In this document: positions 52,250 to 62,466 of the stretch, piece by piece | Numbering within the stretch: the first letter of the stretch is position 1 | Layout: each line of letters begins with the position of its first letter | Source: Conchocele bisecta | Lineage: Eukaryota > Mollusca > Bivalvia > Lucinida > Thyasiridae | Reading direction: 5' to 3' | DNA length: 64,000 bases | Assembly: GCA_029237695.1 (NCBI GenBank) | Contig: JAQRGA010000384.1 | Location: 1-64,000 of the forward strand | The notes under the pieces: generated by a model | What the model was told of the DNA's origin: nothing | Seen by the model: the letters and a program-made list of their open reading frames with translations, nothing else | Database searches by the model: none | Translations under genes and position numbers: made by a program

Positions 52250-52390
52250 TCAGTGTAGATCCTGATCAAATAGCACTCCAGTAGATATATCACTTCTTAG
52301 AAGCATGACGGGTGTTTCATTGATGGAATGGTGAACTGGTCGCAAAACCCATAGGCCCCATTTCTCCATTTACAGCCACATTTACAAATG
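52250..52390 (+). mobile_element. MITE-C, internally deleted
   Basis: GTGATCAGTGTAGATCCTGA, CATTGATGGAATGGTGAACT, CCCATAGGCCCCATTTCTCC. 51926-52249 and 52391-52698 show no supported feature. Confidence 0.5.
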
Positions 52391-52698
52391 ACGTGTCCAT
52401 GTGGTCGTAACTAGTGAGATGTGGTTTCACTTAAGCCAGTGCTAGGATGTCATACTCCCACCTGCCGCCCACCTGGTTCTGCCAAGTATTGGCTCACTTA
52501 CACAACGGAATTGTGATAAAACACATATTACAAACATCAAGTTGTATTAAGTTTATTTCCAATTTTTGAACATACAGACGGTAGTCTCGTATAAAATGGC
52601 AGATAATGGCTATTCTCTATCAACTTTCATTGATCCAAACTTCCTACCAACGGAAAAAACTAAATATTGCTTTTAATTGTTGATAGGTCTGCACAAGA

Positions 52699-53062
52699 GG
52701 AGTGAGTGAGTGTGTGAATAGGGTTTAACGTCCGCTTTTCTGACAGAGGTACAAGCCTCAGGAGTCTACACGCAGACGGGTCAACGGGGTCGAGTCCCGT
52801 ATCCACCACCTGTCCGAGGGGGGTAAATCCCAACTTCAGAACTCAATATTTACAATCAAAATAATATATTATTCGTCCTGAAATTAGAACAACCTGATCT
52901 GGTGCCAGGCCCTCGCCACACCAGCATCATTTATCCCATCCCCTAAAAGTAATAGGATTAGCGCTAATCTTACTTTTATATATGGGGCATAGCCTGACTC
53001 AACTCTCACATACAAGAAAGCCAAAAATGTACATGAGGGCCAAATCCGGTATAGTGGGTTGT
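52699..53062 (-). mobile_element. SINE-B
   Basis: AGTGAGTGAGTGTGTGAATA tail, GGGTTTAACGTCCGCTTTTC, GTCAACGGGGTCGAGTCCCG, GATTAGCGCTAATCTTACTT, CAAATCCGGTATAGTGGGTT. 5'-truncated. Confidence 0.7.
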
Positions 53063-53099
53063 ACATTCAACAAGCTCCTTTATGCCATGGTGAGTAACG

Positions 53100-53165
53100 T
53101 ACGTCCTTAAACTCGACGAGACGGTTCAAATGAGTGGTAACAACATATACTTTTATGGAGAAATT
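53100..53165. mobile_element. MITE-D, half copy
   Basis: CTCGACGAGACGGTTCAAAT, GAGTGGTAACAACATATACT, TTTATGGAGAAAT: right arm only. Confidence 0.6.
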
Positions 53166-53264
53166 AACAAAATAATATTTGTTTAAACAACAAAGTATTG
53201 TATCCATAGACTTGGATGGATGAAGTTATTCTAGCATATAAAACCAGAGACTATTGTATGTATG

Positions 53265-53487
53265 ATGTGGGGGGGGGGGGTGATTACAAAATCAAGAACA
53301 GTATGTTTTCATCAAAATACATATTCAGCCCTGAAACTAGAATAACCTGACCTGGTTCCAGGTCCATACCACACTATAGTCACTTGGCCCCTTCCCCTAA
53401 AAGTAATAGGATTAGGAATAATCAAAATACTCAAAAAAGGGTATAACCAGATTCAAGTCTCACATACAGTAATGCCAAAGATGTACG
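53265..53487 (-). mobile_element. SINE-A' abutting a satellite
   Basis: After a G10 run, CATATTCAGCCCTGAAACTA, TGACCTGGTTCCAGGTCC, CCCCTAAAAGTAATAGGATT, GGGTATAACCAGATTCAAGT. Where the SINE 5' end is expected (GGAATTCCGG... then TCACATGCTCCCACC in other copies) the tandem array starts with CGTCACATGCTCCCAGCC. Confidence 0.7.
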
Positions 53488-55425
53488 CGTCACATGCTCC
53501 CAGCCAACCACCACTTGACATCAACACACGGGTAATCTATAAATACCATCACATGCTCCCAGCCACCAACCACCACTTGACATCAACACACGGGTAATCT
53601 ATAAATACCGTCACATGCTCCCAGCCACCAACCACACTTGACATCAACACACAGGTAATCTATAAATACCGTCACATGCTCCCAGCCAACCACCACTTGA
53701 CATCAACACACGGGTAATCTATAAATACGTCACATGCTCCCAGTCAACCACCACTTGACATCAACACAAACCGGGTAATCTATAAATACGTCACATGCTC
53801 CCAGCCAACCACCACTTGACATCAACACACGGGTAATCATAAATACCGTCACATGCTCCCAGCCAACCACCACTTGACATCAACACACGGGTAATCTATA
53901 AATACCGTCACATGCTCCCAGCCAACCACCACTGACATCAACACACTGGTAATCTATAAATACCGTCACATGCTCCCAGCCAACCACCACTTGACATCAA
54001 AACACTGGTAATCTATAAATACGTCACATGCTCCCAGCCAACCACCACTTGACATCAAAACACGTAATCTATAAATACCGTCACATGCTCCCAGCCAACC
54101 ACCACTTGACATCAACACAACGGGTAATCTATAAATACCGTCACATGCTCCCAGCCAACCACCACTCGACATCACACACGGGTAATCTATAAATACCGTC
54201 ACATGCTCCCAGCCAACCACCACTTGACATCAACACACAGGTAATCTATAAATACCGTCACATGCTCCAGCCAACCACCACTTGACATCAACACACGGGT
54301 AATCTAATAAATACCGTCACATGCTCCCAGCCAACCACCACTCGACATCAACACACGGGTAATCTATAAATACCGTCACATGCTCCCAGCCAACCACCAC
54401 TTGACATCAACACACGGGTAATCTATAAATACCGTCACATGCTCCCAGCCAACCACCACTCGACATCAACACACGGGTAATCTATAAATACCGTCACATG
54501 CTCCCAGCCAACCACCACTTGACATCAACACACGGGTAATCTATAAATACCGTCACATGCTCCCAGCCAACACCACTTGACATCAACACACGGTAAATCT
54601 ATAAATACCGTCACATGCTCCCAGCCAACCACCACTCGACATCAACACACGGGTAATCTATAAATACCGTCACATGCTCCCAGCCAACCACCACTCGACA
54701 TCAACACACGGGTAATCTATAAATACCGTCACATGCTCAGCCAACCACCACTCGACATCAACACACGGGTAATCTATAAATACCGTCACATGCTCCCAGC
54801 CAACCACCACTCGACATCAACACACGGGTAATCTATAAATACCGTCACATGCTCCCATGCCAACCACCACTCGACATCAACACACGGGTAATCTATAAAT
54901 ACCGTCACATGCTCCCAGCTAACCACCCACTTGACATCAACACACGGGTAATCTATAAATACCGTCACATGCTCCCAGCCAACCACCACTTGACATCAAC
55001 ACACGGGTAATCTATAAATACCGTCACATGCTCCCAGCCAACCACCACTTGACATCAACACACGGGTAATCTATAAATACCGTCACATGCTGGTAATCTA
55101 TAAATACAGTCACATGCTCCCAGCCAACCACCACTTGACATCAACACACGTAATCTATAAATACCGTCACAATGCTCCCAGTCAACCACCACTTGACATC
55201 AACACACGGGTAATCTATAAATACCGTCACATGCTCCCAGCCAACCACCACTTGACATCAACACACGGGTAATCTATAAATACCGTCACATGCTCCCAGC
55301 CAACCACCACTTGACATCAACACACGGGTAATCTATAAATACCGTCACATGCTGGTAATCTATAAATACCGTCACATGCTCCCAGCCAACCACCACTTGA
55401 CATCAACACACGGGTAATCTATAAA
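53488..55425. repeat. ~59-bp satellite array, about 32 copies
   Basis: The unit GTCACATGCTCCCAGCCAAC, CACCACTTGACATCAACACA, CGGGTAATCTATAAATACC. Variants include TTGACATC/TCGACATC, CGGG/CAGG/CTGG, loss of one C in CCGTC, and two shortened units at about 55089 and 55353 (ATGCTGGTAATC). Minus-strand frames of 85 and 67 codons are repeat translations. Confidence 0.93.
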
Positions 55426-55446
55426 TACATCAATAATGTTTGTTCA

Positions 55447-55655
55447 TATCCGTGTCTCTGACTGGAGAAATAGCGCTTATGGGTTTTGCGACCAGTGTAG
55501 ATCCAGATCAGACCGTGCATTCGTAGTCTGATCAGGATCTGCACCGTTCGCCATTCCATCAATAAAACACCCATCATGCTTTTAACAGTGAATACAGATC
55601 ATTATTCGGCTACATGAGTTTCATGAGTGCCATTTCTCCAGTGACAGCCACATAC
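55447..55655 (+). mobile_element. MITE-C
   Basis: CCGTGTCTCTGACTGGAGAA, AGATCAGACCGTGCATTCGT, CAATAAAACACCCATCATGC, CATTTCTCCAGTGACAGCCA. Immediately follows the satellite. Confidence 0.65.
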
Positions 55656-55689
55656 ATTTATACATCAATAATATCTCTCCAACTGTAGG

Positions 55690-56025
55690 TTTTGATGAGA
55701 CTTGTGTGGATGCACATGCTGATCTTGGGTTACACTGGTCGACAAGTCGATAAGCCCATTTTCGTTGAGGCAAGACATATTTGGGACAAGCCATGCGACT
55801 TTGTATCAGAAATGTGTGATATCTCATGGAAAATATTGACAAAATTTACAATATTGAAATGACGAACTGTTCAGAGCATATGCGGAAGAGAATTCTGCAT
55901 TTGCTCCGAAAAATATGTCAACTTTCGACGTCATTTACACAAAATATCACTGTTTCTGTAAATATGTTTCATGAAAAGTCGCACATCCTTTTAGGTACAG
56001 AATCACGTGGCTCGTCTCATATCTT
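55690..56025. mobile_element. MITE-C scrap and MITE-U copy
   Basis: 55705-55772 (GTGTGGATGCACATGCTGAT, TACACTGGTCGACAAG) is a MITE-C remnant. 55790-56025 is MITE-U: AAGCCATGCGACTTTGTATC, GCATATGCGGAAGAGAATTC, TGCATTTGCTCCG, CATGAAAAGTCGCACATCCT, AATCACGTGGCTCGTCTCAT. Confidence 0.6.
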
Positions 56026-56161
56026 CAATGCTGTATTGTAATACAATAATACATTCTATAATGTTAATTTGTTATAATAAAGTAAAAACAAAAAAAAGAA
56101 GCAAATTTTAAACAACATGGCAGCAATCGAAAATAAGTAAATACACAAACTAAAAACAGTA

Positions 56162-56422
56162 CCCGAGATAAGCTTTTTATGATGTAATATTTTTGCATAT
56201 TTTCCTATTTGGGACACGTATAACGATGACAAGAAAATGTGGCCTATCGGCACACAAACGCCCCCGGTGGCAAATTGGAAAATCTCGGACAAATTTCTTA
56301 ACCGAATCAACGGACAACACAGGGACAGACACTCAATCCAAACACAACCGGTACATGCCTCCCATATCTACCGAAAAAGGGAGGCACAATAAAATAGCCA
56401 AAAAATAAGCTTATCCCGAGCA
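56162..56422. other. Unit framed by CCGAGATAAGCTT/AAGCTTATCCCGAG
   Basis: Inverted ends frame about 260 bp. The middle has a 71-codon plus frame (RKCGLSAHKRPRWQIGKS to a stop) with unusual GC content for the area (GCCCCCGGTGGC, CCTCCCATATCTACCG). Possibly a decayed mobile element with a coding relic; no family recognised. Confidence 0.35.
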
Positions 56423-56799
56423 CTGATATTGAAATACAATACACCAATTAAAACAAGGATATACATAACAACAAATACTTATAAATATGCACAGTCTGCT
56501 ATTTATTTACATACAGTCTACATTCGTTTACTCAAAGTCGGTTAAGTCAAATTCTCATATGTAAATGTGTTTATCTACAAATTTGGAAAATAAATATATC
56601 AATTCTACGCTATATGGACAGATAAGTTTAATACTCTACATAACAGGAATACGTCAGCTTAATGCAGTTCATGTATTTGTATTTTATCCATGTAATCCTC
56701 ATGACAATATGCTTGTATTGCTGTTTTACCAGTATTTATCAGCTGAAGCTCACCTGTATTAAAACCGAGATCCGAAACTGGTTCTAGAACCACCAAGGC
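56423..56799. other. No gene; family Z end
   Basis: TACAGTCTACATTCGTTTAC then TCAAAGTCGGTTAAGTCAAA (56513-56550) matches an end of MITE-Z (58321). Otherwise AT-rich with nothing supported. Confidence 0.4.
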
Positions 56800-56905
56800 T
56801 GCTTCAATCAACATGTGGTGAACAGTGTGGACCCTGATCAGACTGCACAGATGTGCAGTCTAATCTGGGGCTACAATGGTCGCAAATGCGAAAAGTCCAA
56901 TTCTC
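56800..56905 (+). mobile_element. MITE-C core fragment
   Basis: GAACAGTGTGGACCCTGATC, AGACTGCACAGATGTGCAGT, CTAATCTGGGGCTACAATGG. Confidence 0.55.
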
Positions 56906-56954
56906 TCATGAATCAATTGGAATAAACAAAACAAATGTCAAGCAACTGTGGTAT

Positions 56955-58140
56955 TAAAATCAATACACTTGCATGGATATATATTTTACATACAGACCAC
57001 ATAGAATTATAACCAGGCTATAAAATCAATACACTTACATGGATATATATTTTACATACAGACCACACAGGATTTTTATAACCAGGTTATAAAATCAATA
57101 CACTTGCATGGATATATATTACATACAGACCACACCAGGATTATAACCAGGTTATAAAAATCAATACACTGCATGTATATAAAATCAATACACTTACAGG
57201 TATATATTTTACATACAGGCACACAGGAATTATAACCAGGTTTATAAAATCAATCACCCTTACACATGACTACGCCACACAGGTTTATAACCAGGTTATA
57301 AAATCAATACACTTACATGGATATATATTTTACATACAGGCCACACAGGATTATAACCAGGTTATAAAATCAATACACTTACATGGATATATATTTTACA
57401 TACAGACCACACAAGGATATAACCATTATAAAATCAATACATTCATGGATAATATTTTACATACACCACACATATATGGTTATAAAACAATAACACTTAC
57501 TGGATATATTATTTTACTCAGGCCACACAGGATTATAACCAGGTTATAAAAATCAATACACTTACATGATAATTATAACCATAAAACATACACAGGAAAT
57601 ATATTTTACATACGCCACACAGGATAACCAGGTTATAAAATCAATACACTGGCATGGATTATAACCATTATCATACATACAGACCACACAGGCATTATAA
57701 CCAGTTATAAAATAAAATCAATACACTTGCTGGATATACATTTTACATACAGACACACAGGATTATAGGTATATATCAATACACTTGCATGGTATATATA
57801 TTTTACATACAGGCCACACAGGATTATAACCAAGGTTATAAAATCAATACACTTGCATGGACAGGGTATAAAATCAATACACTTGCATGGATATATATTT
57901 TACATACAGGCCACACAGGATTATAACCAAGTTATAAAATCAATACACTTACATGGATATATATTTTACATACAGACCACACAGGATTATAACCAGGTTA
58001 TAAAATCAATACACTTGCATGGATATATATTTTACATACAGACCACACAGGATTATAACCAGGTTATAAAATCAATACACTTACATGGATATATATTTTA
58101 CATACAGGCCACACAGGATTATAACCAGGTTATAAAACAC
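56955..58140. repeat. 66-bp tandem array, about 18 copies, noisy middle
   Basis: The unit AAAATCAATACACTTACATG, GATATATATTTTACATACAG, ACCACACAGGATTATAACCA, GGTTAT. The outer units (56960-57130, 57850-58138) are clean; the middle (about 57150-57850) is full of indels and dropped words. Because 66 is divisible by three, the clean right part is open in frame (22-residue unit HLHGYIFYIQTTQDYNQVIK plus SI), which is not evidence of a gene. Confidence 0.9.
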
Positions 58141-58320
58141 CGTTTTCATTAACAAGAGTCAAGTTATGTATGATGTATATAGTTATGTACCTGTAATAAT
58201 CATATGGAAGATCTATCATATGTGATGACTTTATAAGACATTTATTAAACATTCCGCATTTACCATGTAACAATTAGTTTCATCAACTTTTGACGTCGTT
58301 TAAAGAAAATATTCTGCATA

Positions 58321-58676
58321 TACAGTCTACACTCGTTACTCTCAAACTCTCTTAAGTTAAAATCCTGATAACTCTTGGTCCCAAGTTCATATTAAACTAT
58401 GTAACAACTCGTTAACTCAAAATGTTTGCTAACTCAAAGTATTTTCCTCGGTCCCCTTGTTTGTTTGTTTGTTTGTTTGTTTGTTTATTAGTGTTTAACG
58501 GCCTATCAACAGCTATGGTCATGTAAGTTCGGGCAAACGGGTTCGATCCCGTTTTAACCAGCTGCATTGGGGGGAAAATCCCAAAATCATAACGGAATAT
58601 TTACATCGAGAACAAATATATTCAGCCCTGAAATTAGAATACCTCGGTCCCCTTGAGTAAACAAGTGTAGACTGTA
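58321..58676. mobile_element. MITE-Z interrupted by SINE-A'
   Basis: Ends TACAGTCTACACTCG (58321) and AGTGTAGACTGTA (58664-58676) are inverted. CTCAAACTCTC/GAGTAAACA and CCTCGGTCCCC words lie inside. Confidence 0.6.
58460..58641 (-). mobile_element. SINE-A' with 14-bp target duplication
   Basis: CCTCGGTCCCCTTG flanks both sides (58446-58459, 58642-58655). The insert is (TTTG)n, TTTATTAGTGTTTAACGGCC, GGGTTCGATCCCGTTTTAAC, to CAGCCCTGAAATTAGAATA. Confidence 0.85.
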
Positions 58677-58899
58677 GTTTTCATAAAAATCGCACATCTT
58701 CTTAGGTACAAAATCACAAGGCTTGTCTCATTAGTCAATATGGTAACCTCGGCAATCATGTAGTAACCATGTTTATTAGGACACCATCTATTTTGTGATA
58801 TCACAACATCGTGTTATAACTCGACTCTTGTTCACAAGTGTAACTCAACATGATCAACGGTGCATTGCTATCTCAATATGTATATCACAGATATGTTTG

Positions 58900-58955
58900 T
58901 CGGTGGCACCTATCTACACCGGACACACTGGTGTCTGGTTTACAGGTGTTTCACT
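58900..58955. mobile_element. Family V palindrome
   Basis: CTACACCGGACACACTGG / TGTCTGGTTTACAGGTGTTT. Confidence 0.5.
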
Positions 58956-59048
58956 GTAATGCAGGTACATGTGTATTCCAGGATATGTGTTTATGCTTTG
59001 CAATCATGAACAGACAGTATCATTAGAGGAGAAGTATAGATATAACGA

Positions 59049-59626
59049 GATGGCCGCGGCCCGCATGTCGAGCCCGCCGAGGCATTTGATGGTCTCAGAG
59101 TGTATTTATTTGAAGTTTGATGCCCAATAAGCATACAAAGTTTCAAGCAAATCTGACTTACGGTTACAGAGATAGTAAGTATGTGAAAACTTTAACGCAC
59201 ATTTTGACAGAAACTTTAATGCAAACTTCTAAATCATTTGACCTTGACATAGGGGCACAGGGGCCGCATGAGTGGGACACAGAATTAATATATGGATGAT
59301 GACTAATAAGCATATGAAGCTTCAAATCAATGTGACTTAGAACTGCACAGATATAAGGTATTTAAAAACTTTAACGCAGATATCGGAACGCAAACTTCTA
59401 AGTCATTTGACCTTGACCTTGGACAAAGGGGCCGCATGAGTGGGATACTGCATGAATATATGGATCATGACTATTAAGTATAAGAAGTTTCAAGTCAATG
59501 TGACCTAGGACTGCAGAGATATAAGGTATTTAAAAACTTTAACGCAGATTTCGGAAGGACGGACGCACGGACACCGGACGTCATTGTGATCACTATGTCT
59601 CGCTTTCCGCAAGCGGGCTCAACAAA
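59049..59626 (+). mobile_element. Family G element, longest copy
   Basis: Starts GAGATGGCCGCGGCCCGCAT, GTCGAGCCCGCCGAGGCATT and ends TCTCGCTTTCCGCAAGCGGG, CTCAACA. Inside, about 160-bp units repeat (ATTTGACCTTGACCTTGG, GGGGCCGCATGAGTGGGA, TCAATGTGACTTAG-like, AAAAACTTTAACGCAGAT), then GGACGGACGC near the right end. No ORF of note. Confidence 0.65.
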
Positions 59627-59667
59627 AATTAACCACACAATGTCTAGTTTTGCGAGATTCTACATAA

Positions 59668-59880
59668 TCTCACTGGTGGCTGAGACTGGAGAAATGGGGC
59701 TTATGGGTTTTGTGATCAGTGTAGCTCCTGATCAAATGGGACACAACTGCAGCCTGATAAACAATCTAATTTTCTTCTTAGAAGTATGACAGATCTTTCA
59801 GTGATGGAATGGCGAGCAGTGCAGATCCTGATAAGACTGCGGATGCACATACTGATCTGGATACAAATGCAGTCATACCT
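59668..59880 (+). mobile_element. MITE-C, right end lost
   Basis: GTGGCTGAGACTGGAGAAAT, GTGTAGCTCCTGATCAAATG, AGTGATGGAATGGCGAGCAG, GCACATACTGATCTGGATAC. 59881-60189 shows nothing supported. Confidence 0.6.
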
Positions 59881-60189
59881 AATCATGTTAATGTAGGTGG
59901 CTATGTAGCGCTATTTGCATGAATTCAACAATATCTCAAGCAAATCTGTATATAATTATGTACACATACAAAGTGACATTATCACAGATATTACTTATAC
60001 TTGACCTTATAACAGTGGACGTTATTCTACATGCAAATATCCGAAACATGTAGTGTATCCATTTATCAAACTTTGTAGTTTATACAAGACATATTCACGG
60101 TATATATACTCTGTAGGCAAGATTGGTTGTTTCATCAGATCACTGTGTGTAAAGAACATTTATAATATAGAACAATTTCCATTTTTCTA

Positions 60190-60410
60190 TCTCTCTCCAT
60201 ATTCACTGTACTAGTAGCATCTGCACAGTCTGGTCAGGATCTGCACTGTTTGCCATTCCATCAATGAAGCACCCATCATGCTGCAGTCTCTAACAAGCAA
60301 AATAGATCGTGATCAGGCTACACGAGTGATATTTGATCAGGAGCTAAATTGGTCACATATCACATATGATAAGCCCATTTTCTCCAGTCCCAGCCACATT
60401 TACCAATACA
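60190..60410 (+). mobile_element. MITE-C, left end lost
   Basis: CAGTCTGGTCAGGATCTGCA, CATTCCATCAATGAAGCACC, TTGATCAGGAGCTAAATTGG, CCCATTTTCTCCAGTCCCAG. Confidence 0.6.
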
Positions 60411-60524
60411 CCATAGTTAGGCAGTTTATATGTCTACATGCATATTTTAAAAATTTGTTCAGAAAAATAGACAACAGTGAGGATCCAGAACAAGATCTTC
60501 ACTGTTTGTAAACACTGCCAGTCT

Positions 60525-60667
60525 AGGGGCCATTTCACTAAGCTTTGTATGACTGGAATGTTCCTAATGCAAGTTCAGGATCGTCAGTAAATTTCAATTG
60601 ATGGATTTACATTAATATTGCACTTACGAACATTTTAGTCGTACAAAGTTTAGTGAAACGGCCCCAT
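60525..60667. mobile_element. MITE-P, short copy
   Basis: GGGGCCATTTCACTAAGCTT, TTGTATGACTGGAATGTTCC, centre ATTTCAATTGATGGATTTAC, right CACTTACGAACATTTTAGTC, GTACAAAGTTTAGTGAAACG, GCCCC. It lies just downstream of the minus-strand gene. Confidence 0.75.
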
Positions 60668-60840
60668 GGTCGGTCGTGTCAAAAGGGTTAAACCTGAAAC
60701 GCTAAACACTGGAATGTAGTTTTAGCTGCAATAAATAATGATAATGGATACATTCCGAAAAAGCACACCCCCAAATACTGTCCGCATAAGTTAAATGTGG
60801 TCCTATCAAAGTATTGTTTAATCTGAGAATCACAATCAAA

Positions 60841-60967
60841 CTAGATCGTTGGAATAACTTCTGTTTGTCGACTCGGGGTAGGGTCATCAAATGAATATGC
60901 GCTTCTGTCTGGTGATCTGCGCAGCGAAGCACTAAGGTAGGATGTTTCAGGACTTCTGCTTCTATAC
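60841..60967 (-). CDS. Last exon of a Ser/Arg/Pro-rich protein gene
   Basis: On the minus strand TTATCTTCTCCACAG (acceptor, AG at 60969-60968) leads into one leftover G and then YRSRSPETSYLSASLRRSPD, with DPTPSRQTEVIPTI at the end and TAG at 60843-60841 (41 residues plus stop). The leftover base completes the AG left by the previous exon, giving AGG, so the frames agree exactly. Many RSP/SP/TP/RS sites suggest a phosphorylated, disordered C-terminal tail. No domain; protein not recognised. Confidence 0.62.
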
Positions 60968-61149
60968 CTGTGGAGAAGATAATGGAAAATGTTGTTGAAG
61001 AAATGAAACAAGGGCATCATTATCATTAAGCTAATCAATCCCCGCGCTGGCAGATTTGATAATAAAAAAAGGTTTAACACGTTTGTCTTACAGTGTCTTC
61101 ATTGACCTTGACTTTGGGCGGTCGGTAGTGGGTTATATGCAAAACAAAT

Positions 61150-61330
61150 TTGATGTGCACTGATCATACTTTATAATATATTGAAATTATGTTTTCAGGC
61201 GACACATTTAATTAGTATAAATAATTAAAAAATATCATACCTCATTTGCATATGAAAATAACCTGATACAACCACGAGTCACTAGCAGTAAAATACATAT
61301 TACTAAATGATTATATCTGTATAGCCGGCA
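61150..61330. mobile_element. Family Y repeat inside the intron
   Basis: GATCATACTTTATAATATAT, TTCAGGCGACACATTTAATT, AGTATAAATAATTAAAAAAT, CATTTGCATATGAAAATAAC: the inverse of 32230-32425. It lies in the 500-bp intron between the two minus-strand exons. Confidence 0.55.
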
Positions 61331-61467
61331 CTCGTAATTTTTACAACTGGTGGAGTAGTGACAGAATTATACACTTATTTAATTCCTATAAAGAACATTT
61401 TATGCCTACAAAGTGGGCTTGTATCATTAATAAGCACGGACCCTCGTGATCATAAACAGCAATTAAC

Positions 61468-61596
61468 CTGGTAGGAGTTCTCGAGCGAGGAGAAAGTATG
61501 GGACTCGTGGAGCGATATCGACTGGTGCTGGAGTAGTCCATCATAGGTATGGGCGGGGCTAAACCATGGCGACGTAACTCCTGCACCGTTCTCTCC
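61468..61596 (-). CDS. Penultimate exon of the Ser/Arg/Pro-rich protein gene
   Basis: Acceptor CCTGTATTTTCAG (ending at 61597), donor ACCAG|GTTAAT at 61468/61467. The frame reads ERTVQELRRHGLAPPIPMMD then YSSTSRYRSTSPILSPRSRT P. It starts and ends in phase 2 (129 bp), matching the next exon. A short basic helix (ERTVQELRRHG) precedes an SP/RS-rich stretch. Upstream exons are not visible to the right edge, where a satellite begins. Unrecognised protein. Confidence 0.62.
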
Positions 61597-61861
61597 CTGA
61601 AAATACAGGTTCACGGACAAATTAACTCATTGCAGCCAAAGTATATAATCAGATCTTTTTTATTTTCTTTATTTCTTCATAAAAGTATATGTTGTTACTA
61701 CTCATTTGAACCATCTTGTTGAGAATATGTTACACTTGTTTTCTTCATGTACACAAAATGACAAATCGCACCGTTTTCATTTGATTGAATTCCACAAATC
61801 TTGCGTTATATCCAAGTATATATTATCAGAAACTGTGATAAACATACAGATAGCGGTATTT
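61597..61861. mobile_element. Intron or flank with MITE-D half copy
   Basis: 61675-61730: TTATTTCTTCATAAAAGTAT, ATGTTGTTACTACTCATTTG, AACCATCTTGTTGAGA. The rest is unassigned. Confidence 0.5.
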
Positions 61862-62115
61862 GATTTATTGGTGTTTAACGGTCTATCAATAGCTAAGGTC
61901 ATTTAAGTCCGGGCCAACGGGTTCGTTCCCGCATGTAACCTGCATTGGGGAGAATAAGATTGCGAATAATCGTATTACTCAAACCAGATTCAACTGTCAT
62001 ATACAAAAATGCCAATGACGTACGTGAGGGTGAAACCAGGACTCCGGTTGGAATTCCGGTAAAGATGAATCCCGATCATTAAATTACCCATCACATGCTC
62101 CCACCTACCACCCAG
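61862..62115 (-). mobile_element. SINE-A', internally deleted, with 5' end
   Basis: TTTATTGGTGTTTAACGGTC, GGGTTCGTTCCCGCATGTAA, then a jump to GATTGCGAATAATCGTATTA, GGGTGAAACCAGGACTCCGG, AATTCCGGTAAAGATGAATC, TTAAATTACCCATCACATGC, TCCCACCTACCACCCA. The last words define the 5' end compared with the satellite at 53488. Confidence 0.65.
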
Positions 62116-62179
62116 GATTTCCTTGGAATATGATTTATAACTGATTGGAAGCACATTTAACAAGGTGGGGATAAGATAT

Positions 62180-62466
62180 GGAGAATAGTAGGTTAGTGCC
62201 GTGAATGGGTAAAAATATCTGGCAAGGCTGAGGAAACAGGATGGGCGAGGTTCTGCCGAGCACATCCCGTTTTCGTGCAGCGCCACATATTTTTTCCCAT
62301 TCGTGGCACTAACCTACTATTCTATTCATCCCGTCAACAAATGGCTTTAAAATGCAAAAAAAATAGCCCCAGCCACCTCACATATTCATACGCAGTGATT
62401 AGGTCGTATTGACAGGATATCAAAACTATTTCACGGCACCGTGTTTCACGGCACATAGCGGGATAA
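62180..62466 (+). mobile_element. Family K element
   Basis: GTAGGTTAGTGCCGTGAATG, GAAACAGGATGGGCGAGGTT, complement to GGCACTAACCTACTATTC, TATTCATCCCGTCAACAAAT, TCACGGCACCGTGTTTCACG, GGGATAAAT. Confidence 0.65.

Larger units (their letters stand above)
58225..58725. mobile_element. MITE-U interrupted by MITE-Z
   Basis: Left part ACATTCCGCATTTACCATG, TCAACTTTTGACGTCGTTTA (58250-58320); right part TTTTCATAAAAATCGCACAT, AGGTACAAAATCACAAGGCT (58677-58725). Together they follow MITE-U. Confidence 0.5.

Noticed and set aside
53966..54989. Minus-strand frames of 85 and 67 codons
   Set aside because: They lie within the 59-bp satellite; indels between units break and restore the frame at random.
57853..58152. 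99-codon frame with a repeated 22-residue peptide
   Set aside because: The 66-bp period keeps the frame open. No start context, splice signal or composition supports a gene.
61386..61586. A single 66-codon ORF as the gene at this place
   Set aside because: The part after the donor at 61467 (LIAVYDHEG...) is intronic read-through; the spliced model with exon 60841-60967 fits phase and signals better.
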